Of a stretch of 64,000 nt of DNA, positions 1 to 11,498 are shown in pieces. Under the pieces are notes generated by a model. It ran no database searches and had not been told where the DNA came from. It saw only the letters and a program-made list of their open reading frames with translations. The stretch covers positions 1,984,001-2,048,000 of the forward strand of contig RQOL01000618.1 of assembly GCA_013076295.1 (NCBI GenBank). Reading direction: 5' to 3'. Positions within the stretch are counted from its first letter, which is position 1; every line of letters begins with the position of its first letter. The translations under genes were made by a program, and so were the position numbers. Source of the stretch: Sanderia malayensis (taxonomy: Eukaryota; Cnidaria; Scyphozoa; Semaeostomeae; Pelagiidae).

Positions 1-594
1 TTTGCTTCGGTGCCTAAAAGGAAAGAAAAAAACTTATTAGAAACTGTTTATACGTTGAGTTGATTATTAGTTATTTTTAGTCACAGATTCGGTCACGGTT
101 TTACGAATTTTGGAGAGATTCAGAAAAGAGCTCTCAAATCATGTTATTAAACCCGCGCCGAGATACTGGAAAACGCTCATATCTGATCAAGTTTAAAAGA
201 TCTTAACTTTCGACTCAGTGACGACATGTGAATGAATGTATAAAGTTATTCTCGCCTTCTTAATAACGCTAACTCGAATGGTAACATAACATGTATAATA
301 GCATAATTCTATCAGTGACACAAATGAAACCAGGGACACGTCTGAACACCTGAATATCTAAGCCTGAGCTACCGAAACTCAACATTTCGTATTCCTAACA
401 CAGCAATTCGCCAATCGCGTACTGTCCGAAACAACTGTCCCTTGATTCACAATAGTTATTATAGCCACTGCATAGTGGCTACAGTGTAGACAATTGCTCT
501 TTCAGCGTGTATACGTGCAATACTGAGCTGATGCCAAAGAATGTCGTTCAAATTGTTAATGAAACATCAAGCTGAAAACGAATAGTGGTCTGAT

Positions 595-643
595 ATCAAC
601 CAGGATATCAGACAACGAGCAGTGGTCTGATATCCTGGTTGAT
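595..643. repeat. perfect 19-bp inverted repeat (hairpin)
   Basis: Positions 595-613 and 625-643 are exact reverse complements separated by 11 bp; the arm core is CAGGATATCAGAC. A third partial copy of the arm motif (GTGGTCTGATATC) begins near 585, just before the left arm. It could be a small foldback element or a transcript hairpin; no surrounding gene explains it. Confidence 0.85.
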
Positions 644-789
644 TTACATTGTTTCTTCGTATGAGGCCATTTATAAATTACGTGTGATAAAACCGTGGCT
701 ATTGCAGTAAGGAATGTTTGGATATTGTGTGGCTGAGATAAAACCACCAGTGCTGCATGAAACTGGATAATGAAGCAAACAACGATATT

Positions 790-925
790 AGAGAGCAGGA
801 GGGGGAGAGGGGAAAGGGGAGAGGAAAAGAGAGAGGGGAGAGGGGAAAAGAGAGAGGGGAAAGGGGAAAAGAGAGAGGGGAGAAGGGAAAAGAGAGGGGG
901 TGGAGAGAGGGGGAGAGGAAATGTG
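790..925. repeat. GA-rich simple repeat
   Basis: An imperfect purine repeat built from GGGGAAAAGAGAGA-type units on the plus strand. The many overlapping reading frames on both strands here arise from the low-complexity composition and are not genes. Confidence 0.9.
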
Positions 926-3900
926 ATGCAAAGAGAAACTGATGCGAATGAGAAGGCTTTGGAGAAAGTTTAACAAGTAAAATTGTTCCTATACGGTTTT
1001 TCTGAAAACTCAGCATTGTTTGGCAATATTTTATCTTGAACAACGTCTTACGAGGAAGATATAGTGGTCATCTTAAATATACGTGCATTGTTGAAATATC
1101 AATAGTTACACAACTCGATTAAGATGAAATTAGTGGTGTTGTATGTGCTCGTTAGTCGAGGCTGAACGGGTCAAAACTATAAACTAGTCGGTGGGGGGTT
1201 GGCTTCAAAAATGAGATTGGATTCTTATGTTTTTGTGTGTAGAATATTGGATTTATTTCCTCCACTAATTGATGCAAATTTCTTGAGCAGAGGAAGGAAA
1301 TCTTAGACGTAGACAACAAATGGCCTAGTAAAAAAGATCGGATTACGTCGTAAAGTTGACTCTTTTCGACAAAGATGTGAATCATTCTTTCGGGGCTCAG
1401 AACAAATAATTCGAATGAAACACTTCAACAGCAAAAGCCAATGACTTTGTGATTCGAATATGAGTCATTATCTTATTTATTTACCGAATAAACAAGAGTT
1501 ACAGATAATAACGTGATTCTGAAGCAATGAAGCAAGTGACATCCTTAGACAAATTTAACGTAAAAAAGGTCATGATGTCGTAGTGAAAGATTAAGTGTGT
1601 TGTGTTGTGAGCTTTTACCAGGCCTGCACTATGAAATGTTGCATAATGTTCGCGACAAAAACTTTTTGGGCAGTAAATTGTTTACAATCAACCTTTTCAA
1701 TCAGTACACAATAATCATGAATATTTGGAATTTTACTTCTTCTGTCAGCCTATGTGATTTTCATTTGCCACTTGATTCTTTTAACAAAATCTTATTACAA
1801 CCACCCGGTTAAAAGTCAGCAGTTTATAATGAAAATTTTGTTCAAAGTCTCCTTGTTTTTTGTGTGTTTTTTATTCTATACTCGATCTAAATAAATAGCG
1901 GTTTGTAAGACAAGTATCTCTTAGTGTTGTATGATAAAAAAATCAGTAGGCGATGTTTTATAATCTTGTAAAGGTTCCGTGAAATCCTGCGATATTGAAG
2001 AAAATTCGAGTTTACTGCGGCAACTTTTTCAAACGACAATAAATACCCAGGTAATCAACGTGTGAAAGTTAACAGGTTTAATACATGAACCATTGAAAGA
2101 ATTTATCGATTTAAAACATGCAGCTTCAAACGGAGGCCTCAGGTTCTTCGAAAATGCAATAAATATGAAAAGGATTTTTGTTGTGGTAAGTTATTGGAAA
2201 TTCATTTCTTATCATGGGAAAAGTTAAGACTTTCCCAACTGTCTGCCTGGTATGACATACTGCTTCTAATTACGGATGAGACAGATAAACAATAGGTTAA
2301 AGCATCTCTCCCTCCTTCTGTCGCTATGAAAAATATCATCTATTAACGTAAATAGTTGATAAACACAACAAACCAGTCTGGATTATAAACGCAAATCATG
2401 CTGCCAAACTTACCAAAACATTGATTGCCGATGAAGGAAAAGATGAAGAAGAAACTGTAGTAATTAAGCTTGACAAGTTCCATGCTCGCAGGACGAACTC
2501 TTTTACACAGAAACACCATGCAAGTTTGTCGCGTTCACAACTGATCTTCACATCATAATACAACGAACTCGTGGGGCGGCCCGGCTTTTCTGAGGGCTGA
2601 AATCGAGATAAGAGAGCTTAATTCCATTACGCACGGGGGTGCATAGCAATCGTGCAAGATTCCGCTCAATCTGCAAGGGGGTCGGGTTATATTATCGACA
2701 GTCAAGTCAACCCTTTCTCTGAGTGGATATTTCTTTGGCGGTTATCTTGACGATGGAATTCTCTACATAATAAATAAATGGGTTCTTTGACCCATACGTT
2801 TTAAAGAATGAATCATTGCCAACTGGAATAGCCCTGACAAGCATCTACACTTAAGATAAACAAGATAAACAATAGTGTGAGTAATGATTTAATGAGCATG
2901 GGTAAAAGATGACTAAAAGCTAAGAACCATTGAAATTAGCCGTACCCTCCCAGTTTGTTATTCAGAGCAGAGAGGAACAAATGATCAAATATAATCACGC
3001 CATTTCAAAACAATTGACATTCTATATGGTTGCTTCGTTGTTGTGTCGGAAGATCTGCTGAAAAATAATCACAAATAATAAGATAACTGTTGCATTGATT
3101 AAGTCAAGATTACAACAAGCTTCGCTTTTCACTGTTCAAAGCACCATATTTCCGGGGAAGTGCAAAGTGGTGCACAATGCCAACATCCCATCCCACGTTA
3201 GTCACTGCAACACAACCAATGAGGACGTTGCTGGCTCAACAAAGGGTTTGCTTTACAGTGGGTGTAAAAGGAAATATACCGACAAAAACACACCATAATT
3301 ATATATATATATATACACGATATTAAAATCATACGTATTGGCTTAGGAAGTTATAGCACAGTAAACAATCGTTAGTCATGCAAGATCAAATATACTGAAT
3401 ACGTTTGTACTAAGTTTGAAAAAGAACACTTGTGTGCTGAGCTGAGGTTGATCTGATAATGCCGAAACAGTCACGTGGAACAACAGGAAAGAAAGAATGG
3501 TATAGAGAGCGACAAAATCTTCTCAGCCCTGGATTAAAACACTGTGACAACTGCGACTGTGACCAGAAGGGCAACAGATCAAATTCAAAACCAATCAATG
3601 GCTACCACTATCATACCACACAATTTTACCCAAAGGCATTTTTATCGTTCATTCGTAGCATGTGTGAGGATGCCCTGGTAATGATGACGAACTGTGAATA
3701 TGACATGCGTTATAATTTATGGAATAAATGGGAATAATATGTACATCCCCTATACATCTCGCAAACCCTACTTCTCTCCCTCTCTTCAGTATTTACGATA
3801 TTACACAGTAAAATATTAAACATTTTCAAGAAATAATCATTGTTGTCAACACAATGGACGTTAAATCACTTTTCAAGTGACGTCCAGTCCAAGTATAATC

Positions 3901-6756
3901 TATCAAGCGTGTTATGTGGATAAATATTCACCTGGAATCGCAAACTTACCGCTGTTTGAATCGAAGAAGCTGAATGGATTAGGGATGTGTTCTCTTTTTT
4001 CCCACCATCATCGACTAGACTCTGTAATAAAAATGATTTAATTATAAAACCTACAACAGTGATCGTTGTTTATTCATAACGGGCAAACAATTGTATCTTA
4101 TTCTTGGGTTTATGACACATCAATCTTGCTTTCTCGAAACTACCCATCAAGTCGTAGTGAAAATTCTTAGGGTAAAAACTGAATTTCTTGGTTAATAAAC
4201 CTTAAGACATTTTTAAATAAAATTTCGCGAGAAAATAAGCCAAAAAGAGAATAGATACAAAAATCTCGGATATAACGTATGAAATCTCAAGAAAACCAAA
4301 AACTACAAGCTTGATTGTCTTTTCTGGCTAAAAACAAACTTTATTCAACAAAACTCAAGGGACAAAATACCAGCAACAAATTGTTAATGAGAAGAAGTAT
4401 ATGGCCCTCATATTATGACGTAACGGATCACGTGATCCCCTGCCTCCAAATGTTTTGTCCCTGGTGAAATTTGAAATCTGTACCGACCAGTAACATGCAT
4501 CAAAAACAGAATTTCCCTGTTTGTCAGAGGGAATTTTCCCGACTTACAGCACTTCACGTGTAAGCAAAAGAGGTTAGCTAGTGCAGGTAAACATTGTCAA
4601 TATTTGTCAAGTCGATCAATGTTGCGGAATTTTTCAGTTAAGCCAGGCCAAATTATCAACGATTGTCAGAGATATATGTCAGAGAAAGCAATTTTAATTA
4701 GATATTTGTGATTATTATAAAGTAGTTACATCCCAATCAGGATCAATGTGAAGTATCGGGATGTTCGGGTCACACACTGCTCAATAGAAATGAATAACAA
4801 AAGAATTCTACACTTACAACTATCGTTATCAGTGACCTGAAATACTAAACCATGTCTGGTCTGGTAGAAGATGAATGGTGGTTTGGTTCTAGATTTCTTT
4901 TCAAAACATTCTTAATTAAATTTTGTTCGAATTTCATGCGCAAAGCTCAAACGAAGGTCAAGAAAAATTGTTTCACTCTGGGAGACCTCGGGAGCCAAGG
5001 CAAGGCAGACCTCTTGTTGAGTTTTGCAATTTCGTATCCCATCGCTCACAGAAAGAAGGCAGATTGTAAATCTATAAATATAGTAGAGTGTCTGTGCAAA
5101 ACTGCGAGGTAGTCGTGACTGAAGTTCTAAAATACTTTTAGTAATTGAATCGTAGTGGGATGTTATGATTTTTTGACAAAAACGTATTCAAAGCGCGGAA
5201 CAAAACAGCACGCCGTGCAATAAAAAACATCCATCAAGAACGCATTATATTTGAGACGAATTGAAAACAAAATAAAGCTGACTTCAAGGTTGATGGATAA
5301 CATATTATAAGCATTTAAATGAGATTAGCAGAATGCTAATCTGTCCAAAGACCTTTTCACTTGCATAACTGTATTATAATTGAGCTGATTAATTCAATAC
5401 CTGAACTCATCATTTAGCGAGTGAATATGGCATCCTTACAATGCAGAGATATTAGGCAGGGCCTTCTGAATCAATACAAATGTGTAATATATGTGTAAAA
5501 TATATATAATGCTATTAAACACATGAAAAGGATTGGCCAGACAAGTGGCAGCCATAGAGCAATTACATTACATAGTTCTAGACTGGCATCTTTCTCAGCT
5601 AGCATTGAAATTACTCCACATTATTTGGTGTTCCTTTTATCCCAAGTTTCTAATCATGTGAAGAGAATTGTTGAAATATTTGGCCATGTCCCTTGAGGAC
5701 AGGTCAGATAAAGGTTAAATACAACCCTGATGGTGGAAAGTTTGGAGGAGAAAATAGCAATTTGGTCACCACCCTGAGGAAAACTGGATTATAGCATGAT
5801 AATTAATAAATATCACTGTTATTCAAAAGCTTATCAATGATGTTCAAATTATCAATCAATTCTTTTAAAAATAGTAATCATTTGATAATAAATGTCATTA
5901 TATGGAAATTAATTGCTTTGATGACATGAAAGATAAGTATTATCAAGTGGAATATGCTATATATGTATGTATGTTGCAGGTCATATAGAAATGTTGCTTT
6001 AAAATTAAATTTCAAAGGAAAATAATTTGGAAATATAAAATTTCAAATGACAAATATATCATTAGTGAAACGTTTTGAGATGCCAAACTGTAAAAGGAGC
6101 GTTGTAAAGATTGTGGTTTGTGTCCTTACGTGAATGACAAACATGCGAGTGTAAATATAGCAGATTTAAAATCTTTTCAGCTGTCCAATGACGACACTGA
6201 TCTGATTTATAGCATACATATCAATTTAGAAGCATAAAAACGTATCTCTTCAACATAGGGGAGGTCCAAACTTTCATAATGCTCCAGCTAATATGAAGAT
6301 TTAAGTATAGTAAAGAGTTTAGTGGCACGTTTTATCGTACTAATATCATTCAGCAAAAGATTTTACAGAATCCTCACGCCTCCTTGCGACATTGAAACTG
6401 GTAAAAACAAGCCATGTAACGCGTCATGACGAGAAAAGGGAAGGAGTCTCAAGAAAATATGAATCGCATTATTGAAATAAAATTAGGGTTTGTTGGAGTT
6501 AATAATAATTTTGCGTACCTGCAATACTAAAGTTCTATTCCAGGCAAAATGGTACAGCAAACAGAGAAAGATCTGAACTCAAAAACAAAGATGTTTTGTT
6601 TTTCTGTGAGGGCAGCACGAAAGTGGAGAAACCACGAGGTTCAAAAAATCACCACGCACGCGCGTAAACAGACGATTGTTGCTGTTGTTGTTGTTGTGAA
6701 ATGAGAGCATACAAAAGACAGAACATAAACACTACGGATCTTGGAATATTGGAAAT

Positions 6757-6923
6757 AAATTGCTTTGAAAATCGGAAACATAGCGAAACATAATAAATAC
6801 TAAAGCTTTTTGTCTGACACACATCAGAGTAGTAAAGAGTTAAGTAACTACTCTGATGAGTGTCAGACGAAAAGCTTTAGTATTTATTATGTTTCGCTAT
6901 GTTTCCGATTTTCAAAGCAATTT
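6757..6923. repeat. 76-bp-arm palindromic element (foldback/MITE-like)
   Basis: The arms 6757-6832 and 6848-6923 are reverse complements over 76 bp with two mismatches and a 15-bp loop. The outer ends read AAATTGCTTTGAAAATCGG. Such a long near-perfect palindrome fits a recently inserted foldback element, or an inverted duplication. It lies about 120 bp beyond the 3' end of the Tctex1 gene, so it could also fall in its transcript. Confidence 0.85.
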
Positions 6924-7045
6924 TGAAGTTTTGTACCGATCAAAGACTGTTCTAACATTGGAAATATAAATAACTAGACTATAAAAGACTATAAAACAAA
7001 CATAATATAATAATAGTAATATTAAGAAAGTCACTTTAATGAACA

Positions 7046-7534
7046 TTACTCTTGGTAAACTCCAAAAATTACAGCAATTACACACATTGTAGGGGTGCGA
7101 TAAGTACATGAAACATAGTTATCAAATCGTTCGTCCCAAATGAACCGACTAGCCATTCTCATCCCTTGACCATGAAGCGAGTTGATGGTGACTTGAGAGA
7201 CAAGTTTATATCGATCAAATCCAAGTAGCTTCACACGGTGTTTGATCTCAGTTGCCAGTTCCATGGCAAGAAATTTGCACTTATCCCCATCATACGCCAT
7301 ATCATTAATCTTTGTTTGAAGGATGTCCTCCATAACGTGTTTGACAGTTTCTTGCTGGAATATCGCATCTTTCTCTGGTCCTAGTTTGTATGTATTTGCA
7401 AGCTGGACTGCATGCTTAGACTTGGCAGAGTGGCGAATGGCATCATGGGAAACGGTTTCGTCACTGAAAATGCTTTGATGGTGACTGTGACTGTTATGAT
7501 GATACGGGTGGGGATGCAAGGCGATTTTTTTCAT
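7046..7534 (-). CDS. Tctex1-domain dynein light chain
   Basis: A 162-residue protein in a single exon. Residues about 43-160 match the Tctex1 family: an LANTYKLGP start, then a helical region with VMEDIL and KFLAMELATEIKHRVKLL, then the conserved strands RYKLVSQVTI, GQGMRMASRFIWD and VIAVIFGVYQE. The C-terminal FGVYxE ending is typical of TCTEX1D/DYNLT5-type proteins, which act in cytoplasmic or ciliary dynein. The N-terminus is histidine-rich and not conserved. An in-frame stop lies just before the ATG at 7534, so the start is well supported if the gene has no 5' coding exon. The lack of introns is unusual next to the intron-rich neighbours and could reflect a retrocopy. The exact paralogue (DYNLT2B, DYNLT4 or DYNLT5) cannot be decided from sequence alone. 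Confidence 0.85.
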   Translation of the reverse strand: MKKIALHPHPYHHNSHSHHQSIFSDETVSHDAIRHSAKSKHAVQLANTYKLGPEKDAIFQQETVKHVMEDILQTKINDMAYDGDKCKFLAMELATEIKHRVKLLGFDRYKLVSQVTINSLHGQGMRMASRFIWDERFDNYVSCTYRTPTMCVIAVIFGVYQE

Positions 7535-8114
7535 CTTTTAAGACAATTTTGTTTCAACTTTCCCTACATTAAGGAACGCAATAAACATGGATAAACACTG
7601 TTAGCATATAAATTTCTCGCGAATTGATGAAAAAATCAAAACTTAATAAGCAAACTCGCATTTGGTAATAAAGTTGTCGATGAGTCTGCAAACTTAAATA
7701 ATTACGATAAACAAAAACATGGTAAATATTTATTACCTATTTGTGCAGACAGACTTTTTCCAGTCAATGTGCCTCGTACAATTTTGTTTGTTTTTATGTT
7801 TTTATGTGCTGCTCTGTTGATGTTGAACCAACTTTTATCATCATTCAACGCTGATGTTTTATTTTGCTGCAAAAAATCACAGAAGACAACAAACAGGATC
7901 TTTTGCATGGCAACAAGAATCAATGCAACAAAATTTAGACAATAGGTTATTCAAATTTCAATTGTTACTAGCTTATGCTACGTGAATTTCTATTGGCTGG
8001 TACTTAAGTAATGATCTCCCATGCTAAATGGTGGTAACTATTAATTAACAAAGAAATCGAAGGAGCAATAAACTCACCTATATTCAGGAAAAAATATCAA
8101 AAAGACGTGCGCAA

Positions 8115-8170
8115 ACGCGATGACGTCACAAGCGCGCGTTGTTCCTATTAAACATGCAGCACGGCACACT
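8115..8170. promoter_or_regulatory. CpG-rich patch with a CRE-like palindrome
   Basis: GATGACGTCACAAGCGCGCG at about 8118-8137 contains a full TGACGTCA CRE-type palindrome followed by alternating CG, in otherwise AT-rich DNA. It lies 5' of the Tctex1 gene (minus strand) and downstream of the psq/CENPB gene. It may be a promoter element with an upstream non-coding exon, but no transcript start is visible. Confidence 0.3.
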
Positions 8171-8602
8171 GTTCTTTATAAGGATAATGTTTACAAGAAT
8201 ACTGAAGCTCAAAATTGGAAATTTAAGAATAACAAGAGAAAATCTTCAGGCCCTTCAAGCGAAAAGATCAGTATTCTTATAAAAAAATGTGCATTCAATA
8301 TAATTTTGTCATAAAAACCCACTGACCTATAAGAGATATTCCTGTAGATCAGTGGTAAAACTGCCAAGCTCTCTGAAAAGCGCTGTTCCCAATAAGTTAC
8401 ACATATCCAAAACATGGGAGCAAAGTTTCTGACATAATCCAACAAAAGAGAGTAGCGCACCAAGAATAGTGCAAAATTAAAGGCGCAATAATAAATTTTA
8501 GAAATGTCATAGAAACACCTAGGGATTAGCTTACATGTTTATTTAGAATTTCATCTGTGATTCAAATGACAAATTACAAATAATTGTTCACACTGGTTTC
8601 TG

Positions 8603-9640
8603 TTAAAGGTTATTTTCTTGTTGAAATATTTTGTCTTTCAGCATATTCCAAGAATCAAATAAAGGATCCTTGGTTGCATTTCTTAAATTTTCAAAAAGAA
8701 CAAGTTTCTCTCTCGGTATTATAGTCTCAAGTAATTGAAGGCGTTTTTTCAACTCTTCAATTGACAGCTGATCCTTTTCTCCTCCACTTCCCTTTCTGTT
8801 GACAGTTGTTTTTGACTGACGATTGGATCTTGTGTTCACGTCTGTTTGATTGTCAATCATAGGCATGTTTTCTACAATAACAGAATTAACCATGTCTTGT
8901 GATGAATTATCATTTCTCCCTATATTTTCCTCTGACGTTGTACAATAAGAGTGTTCATTTTGCCTGTTCAGTGAAATGACGGAATCAATGCCAAGACATG
9001 CATCCTCATCAAAGACATCTACAATCTCATTAACTTCTCTTGCATCCATTTCAATGTCCCCATTTTCAATAGCCACAAACACAGAACCTCTGGCTGGGGC
9101 CATGTGTTTAGAGTCAATTTCCTCAGGCAAGAAAATACCCCACGTTCCACAGAACTCAAGGTGGATGTTACAGAGCTCTTCAAAAACGTAGCCATCGTTT
9201 TTTACTGTTTTTGCATTGCTTACATCTCTGAGTCGACTTGCCTCCAAGCATTGGTGGCGCCTCAAAAATGCGCCAAACCAATCCTTCTTGGGTAAGTTAT
9301 CTTGAAATACAGTTGTCCGTTTCCTTGAATCAAGCACATGTTTTGCCAATAAACACGTTTGAGTGCCAGATCTTGGGTAGCCATTTTGTGCCATTACTTT
9401 AAGCCATTCAACGATAATATCTTCTTCCTCAGGTAATAACACTGGGCTACCCGTCCTCATACCAATTATACGCTTGCCTTTGATATAGCATGCCAGTGTG
9501 GACTTGGGAATTTTATACATTTCTGATAGCTTTCTGATTGATACCCTGTTATTTTGGATTCGCTGTTCAAGTGCCATCTTTAAAGCATCTTCTGACCATC
9601 TCTTGTCCTTGAGCTTTGCCTTATTAAAAAGCCTAGGCAT
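8603..9640 (-). CDS. psq/CENPB-type DNA-binding protein derived from a pogo/Tigger transposase, no DDE domain
   Basis: An intronless frame of 345 residues from the preferred methionine at 9640 (MPRLFNK); an upstream in-frame ATG at 9682 would add 14 residues. Residues about 10-57 form a psq-type helix-turn-helix (KRWSEDALKMALEQ, then IRKLSEMYKIPKSTL). Residues about 65-160 form a Tc5/CENPB-type second DNA-binding domain (LLPEEEDIIVEWL, GYPRSGTQ, KDWFGAFLRRH, SNAKT). In pogo/Tigger transposases a DDE catalytic domain follows; here the protein instead has an acidic, low-complexity region and a C-terminal helical stretch (LSIEELKKRLQLLETIIP). It could be a domesticated transcription-factor-like gene or a shortened element product. 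I see no terminal inverted repeats flanking it. The frame is intact, which argues against a dead copy. Confidence 0.75.
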   Translation of the reverse strand: MPRLFNKAKLKDKRWSEDALKMALEQRIQNNRVSIRKLSEMYKIPKSTLACYIKGKRIIGMRTGSPVLLPEEEDIIVEWLKVMAQNGYPRSGTQTCLLAKHVLDSRKRTTVFQDNLPKKDWFGAFLRRHQCLEASRLRDVSNAKTVKNDGYVFEELCNIHLEFCGTWGIFLPEEIDSKHMAPARGSVFVAIENGDIEMDAREVNEIVDVFDEDACLGIDSVISLNRQNEHSYCTTSEENIGRNDNSSQDMVNSVIVENMPMIDNQTDVNTRSNRQSKTTVNRKGSGGEKDQLSIEELKKRLQLLETIIPREKLVLFENLRNATKDPLFDSWNMLKDKIFQQENNL

Positions 9641-9954
9641 TTTGTTGTGCAGCTCCACTGGAGTGTAAACAAATAAAATCATAAACTAACAGTCCAAAAG
9701 ACAGTATTATTAATATATGCAATTTAAACAGATATATTCAGAACGAAAGAAATGTATATAGATTTGAATAACGTAACTTATACATACATGATAGCAATAA
9801 TTATAGAGCCTAGAATGACTGGACTTTTTAAGTTTTAGATGGACTTTTTAAGTTTTTCAAGATGGCTGACGACCTTTCTTCGGGCAACAATCTGAGCTTT
9901 ACATCTATCCAATTCAATGTCAATCAACAAATTTTTTTGTTTTTATTTTTTTCA

Positions 9955-10050
9955 TTTTGTTTTTATTTTTTTATTTATATTTTATTTAACTTGTTAACTT
10001 TTTATTTCTTTTATTTTTTTTATTTTTAATTTTTAATTTATTTTTTATTC
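9955..10050. repeat. T-rich low-complexity tract
   Basis: Long runs of T broken by A (TTTATTTTT units) with no coding content, in the intergenic space before ATG10. Confidence 0.8.
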
Positions 10051-10109
10051 CCATGTGCATTGCTTCCCGATTTAGTATTTTCCTCCCACCTTTTACTTTC
10101 TCAAATTTA

Positions 10110-10180
10110 GCATTTAAGGGCTACCCCGGGTCAACTCATTATCCCGGGTTCATGTGAACAGGCCCTAAGTGAACATTTCA
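10110..10180. repeat. MITE-like fragment with CCCGGGTTCATGTGAACAGG end
   Basis: The stretch CCCGGGTTCATGTGAACAGG followed by CCCTAA resembles the end of a dispersed MITE type that I associate with cnidarian genomes. Only one end is visible here, with a second CCCGGG 5' of it. The assignment is from memory of the motif and is tentative. Confidence 0.35.
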
Positions 10181-10223
10181 AAGATGCTTAGTTACTGAGA
10201 GTTTCCATTCAGTTTTTTCGTTT

Positions 10224-11260
10224 ATGGCTGGTATTTTGAGCTATGCAGAATTTAAAGAACAATGTTTTCGATTTATCAACAAGTCAATATGTTTAAGAGA
10301 TGGATGGGAAAAAAGAATAGCAGAAGTGAGTAAAGTTTGCTTTATTATTATTTACTATTTATATTATTAAGTACTATGTTATATTCATTCAACTGTGGCT
10401 AAAAATATAATGAATTTTAATTAATATTTGCGCTACAGCAAGGGGTCTGTCGAGAATACATGCTGAGAAAATCCACTGCAGCATCTCAAACAACACACCG
10501 TGATCGTGAAGCAAATGAAGATTTTGACAATGAATTTGACATAGACGTTGATATAATAAAAGATTTTGAGGATGTGTCAGAGAAGGTATGAAACCTATTC
10601 TCTTCCTCCAAAGCTTTCTGCTATTTTAGATGTTTTATGTTTCATTTTGTTGGTATTGCAGACAGTGACCACCAAAGAAGATACAAGTATTCATTTTGAG
10701 CATCATATATTGTACAATGAAAGCTACAATGTTCCAGTTCTTTATTTCTTTGCTTCAACATCAAGTAGGTAGAGCATGCCAAATATTTTTATTTTGATAT
10801 GCACGGTTTTCATATTTATGAACTTTATTTCTTCATATTTTTCATTCTTTTAAGATGGAAAGAGTCTAACATTGGAAGAAGTTTGGAATTGTGTTCCACT
10901 CTCATTTAAGAATGCACTTTCTGACAAATGGTCTTTTATTACTCAAACTGTATGTTATCTATTTCTTCTGAATGAAAGCATATTGAACACAATTCATTTT
11001 TACATCACAGATGCTTTTCATGATATTCTTTTTTATCTTATTTTTATTAGGAACATCCATTTCTGGGCTGTCCGTGTTTTTTTGTGCACCCATGTCACAC
11101 TGGAAAGATGATGGAAAACCTTTTGCAAAGACAAATTAATAATGACAACTACTTGACTGTTTGGCTCAGTGCAGTTGGACCAGTAGCTGGTTTGCATTTA
11201 TCCTTGGAATACTTTAAAAAATCACAAAATGAGAAACAAGAGCTTGAAAATAATCTGTAG
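10224..11260 (+). CDS. ATG10: ATG10, autophagy E2-like enzyme
   Basis: Five exons with GT-AG junctions and consistent phase: 10224-10325, 10439-10585, 10662-10764, 10855-10949 and 11051-11260, giving 218 residues (human ATG10 has 220). ATG10 is the E2-like enzyme that transfers ATG12 to ATG5 during autophagosome formation. Diagnostic stretches are HHILYNESYNVPVLYFFAS, LTLEEVWNCVP, ITQTEHPFLG, then FFVHPC with the predicted catalytic Cys164 (equivalent to human Cys166), and WLSAVGPVAGLHL near the C-terminus. The family's core is complete. The N-terminal 80 residues are poorly conserved, as is normal for this family. The gene is convergent with PSMF1, 238 bp away. Exon boundaries were inferred by eye, but every join keeps frame. 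Confidence 0.93.
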
Positions 11261-11498
11261 ATAACATTTTTTTTATTTTCTACAAGTTTATTTGACATGA
11301 TATATTTTATATTGTGTCAAAGCAGCTAATTTTATCTGCTAATAATAACTTCTTTATGTTTGAAAAACAATTTGATATGAATTACAATATCAATTACCAA
11401 ATCATATGAAATTGTAATAAATAACATTTTAACAAATTCTATTTAACACATGTTATGTAAATATTATATTGGTTTCATAAACATTGTTAAATGCAAAT

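Larger units (their letters stand above)
1..6756. other. gene-poor AT-rich region, no gene recognised
   Basis: No reading frame in this stretch resembles a known family, and I could not chain small frames through splice signals. The longest open frames are 92 codons (3459-3737, plus) and 86 codons (4852-5112, plus); both have random-looking composition and no recognisable domain. Local features are the hairpin at 595-643, a GA-rich tract near 790-925 and a short TA dinucleotide run at 3299-3316. Exons of a gene extending left of the window, or non-coding transcripts, cannot be excluded. Confidence 0.5.

Noticed and set aside
757..1043. Overlapping open frames on both strands over a GA tract
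   Set aside because: Composition follows the purine repeat; no family resemblance or splice context.
7702..7923. A 5' coding exon for the Tctex1 gene
   Set aside because: It has a good donor-like AG|GTAATA, but joining to the Tctex1 exon at its ATG would put the domain out of frame, and the Tctex1 frame has its own upstream stop.
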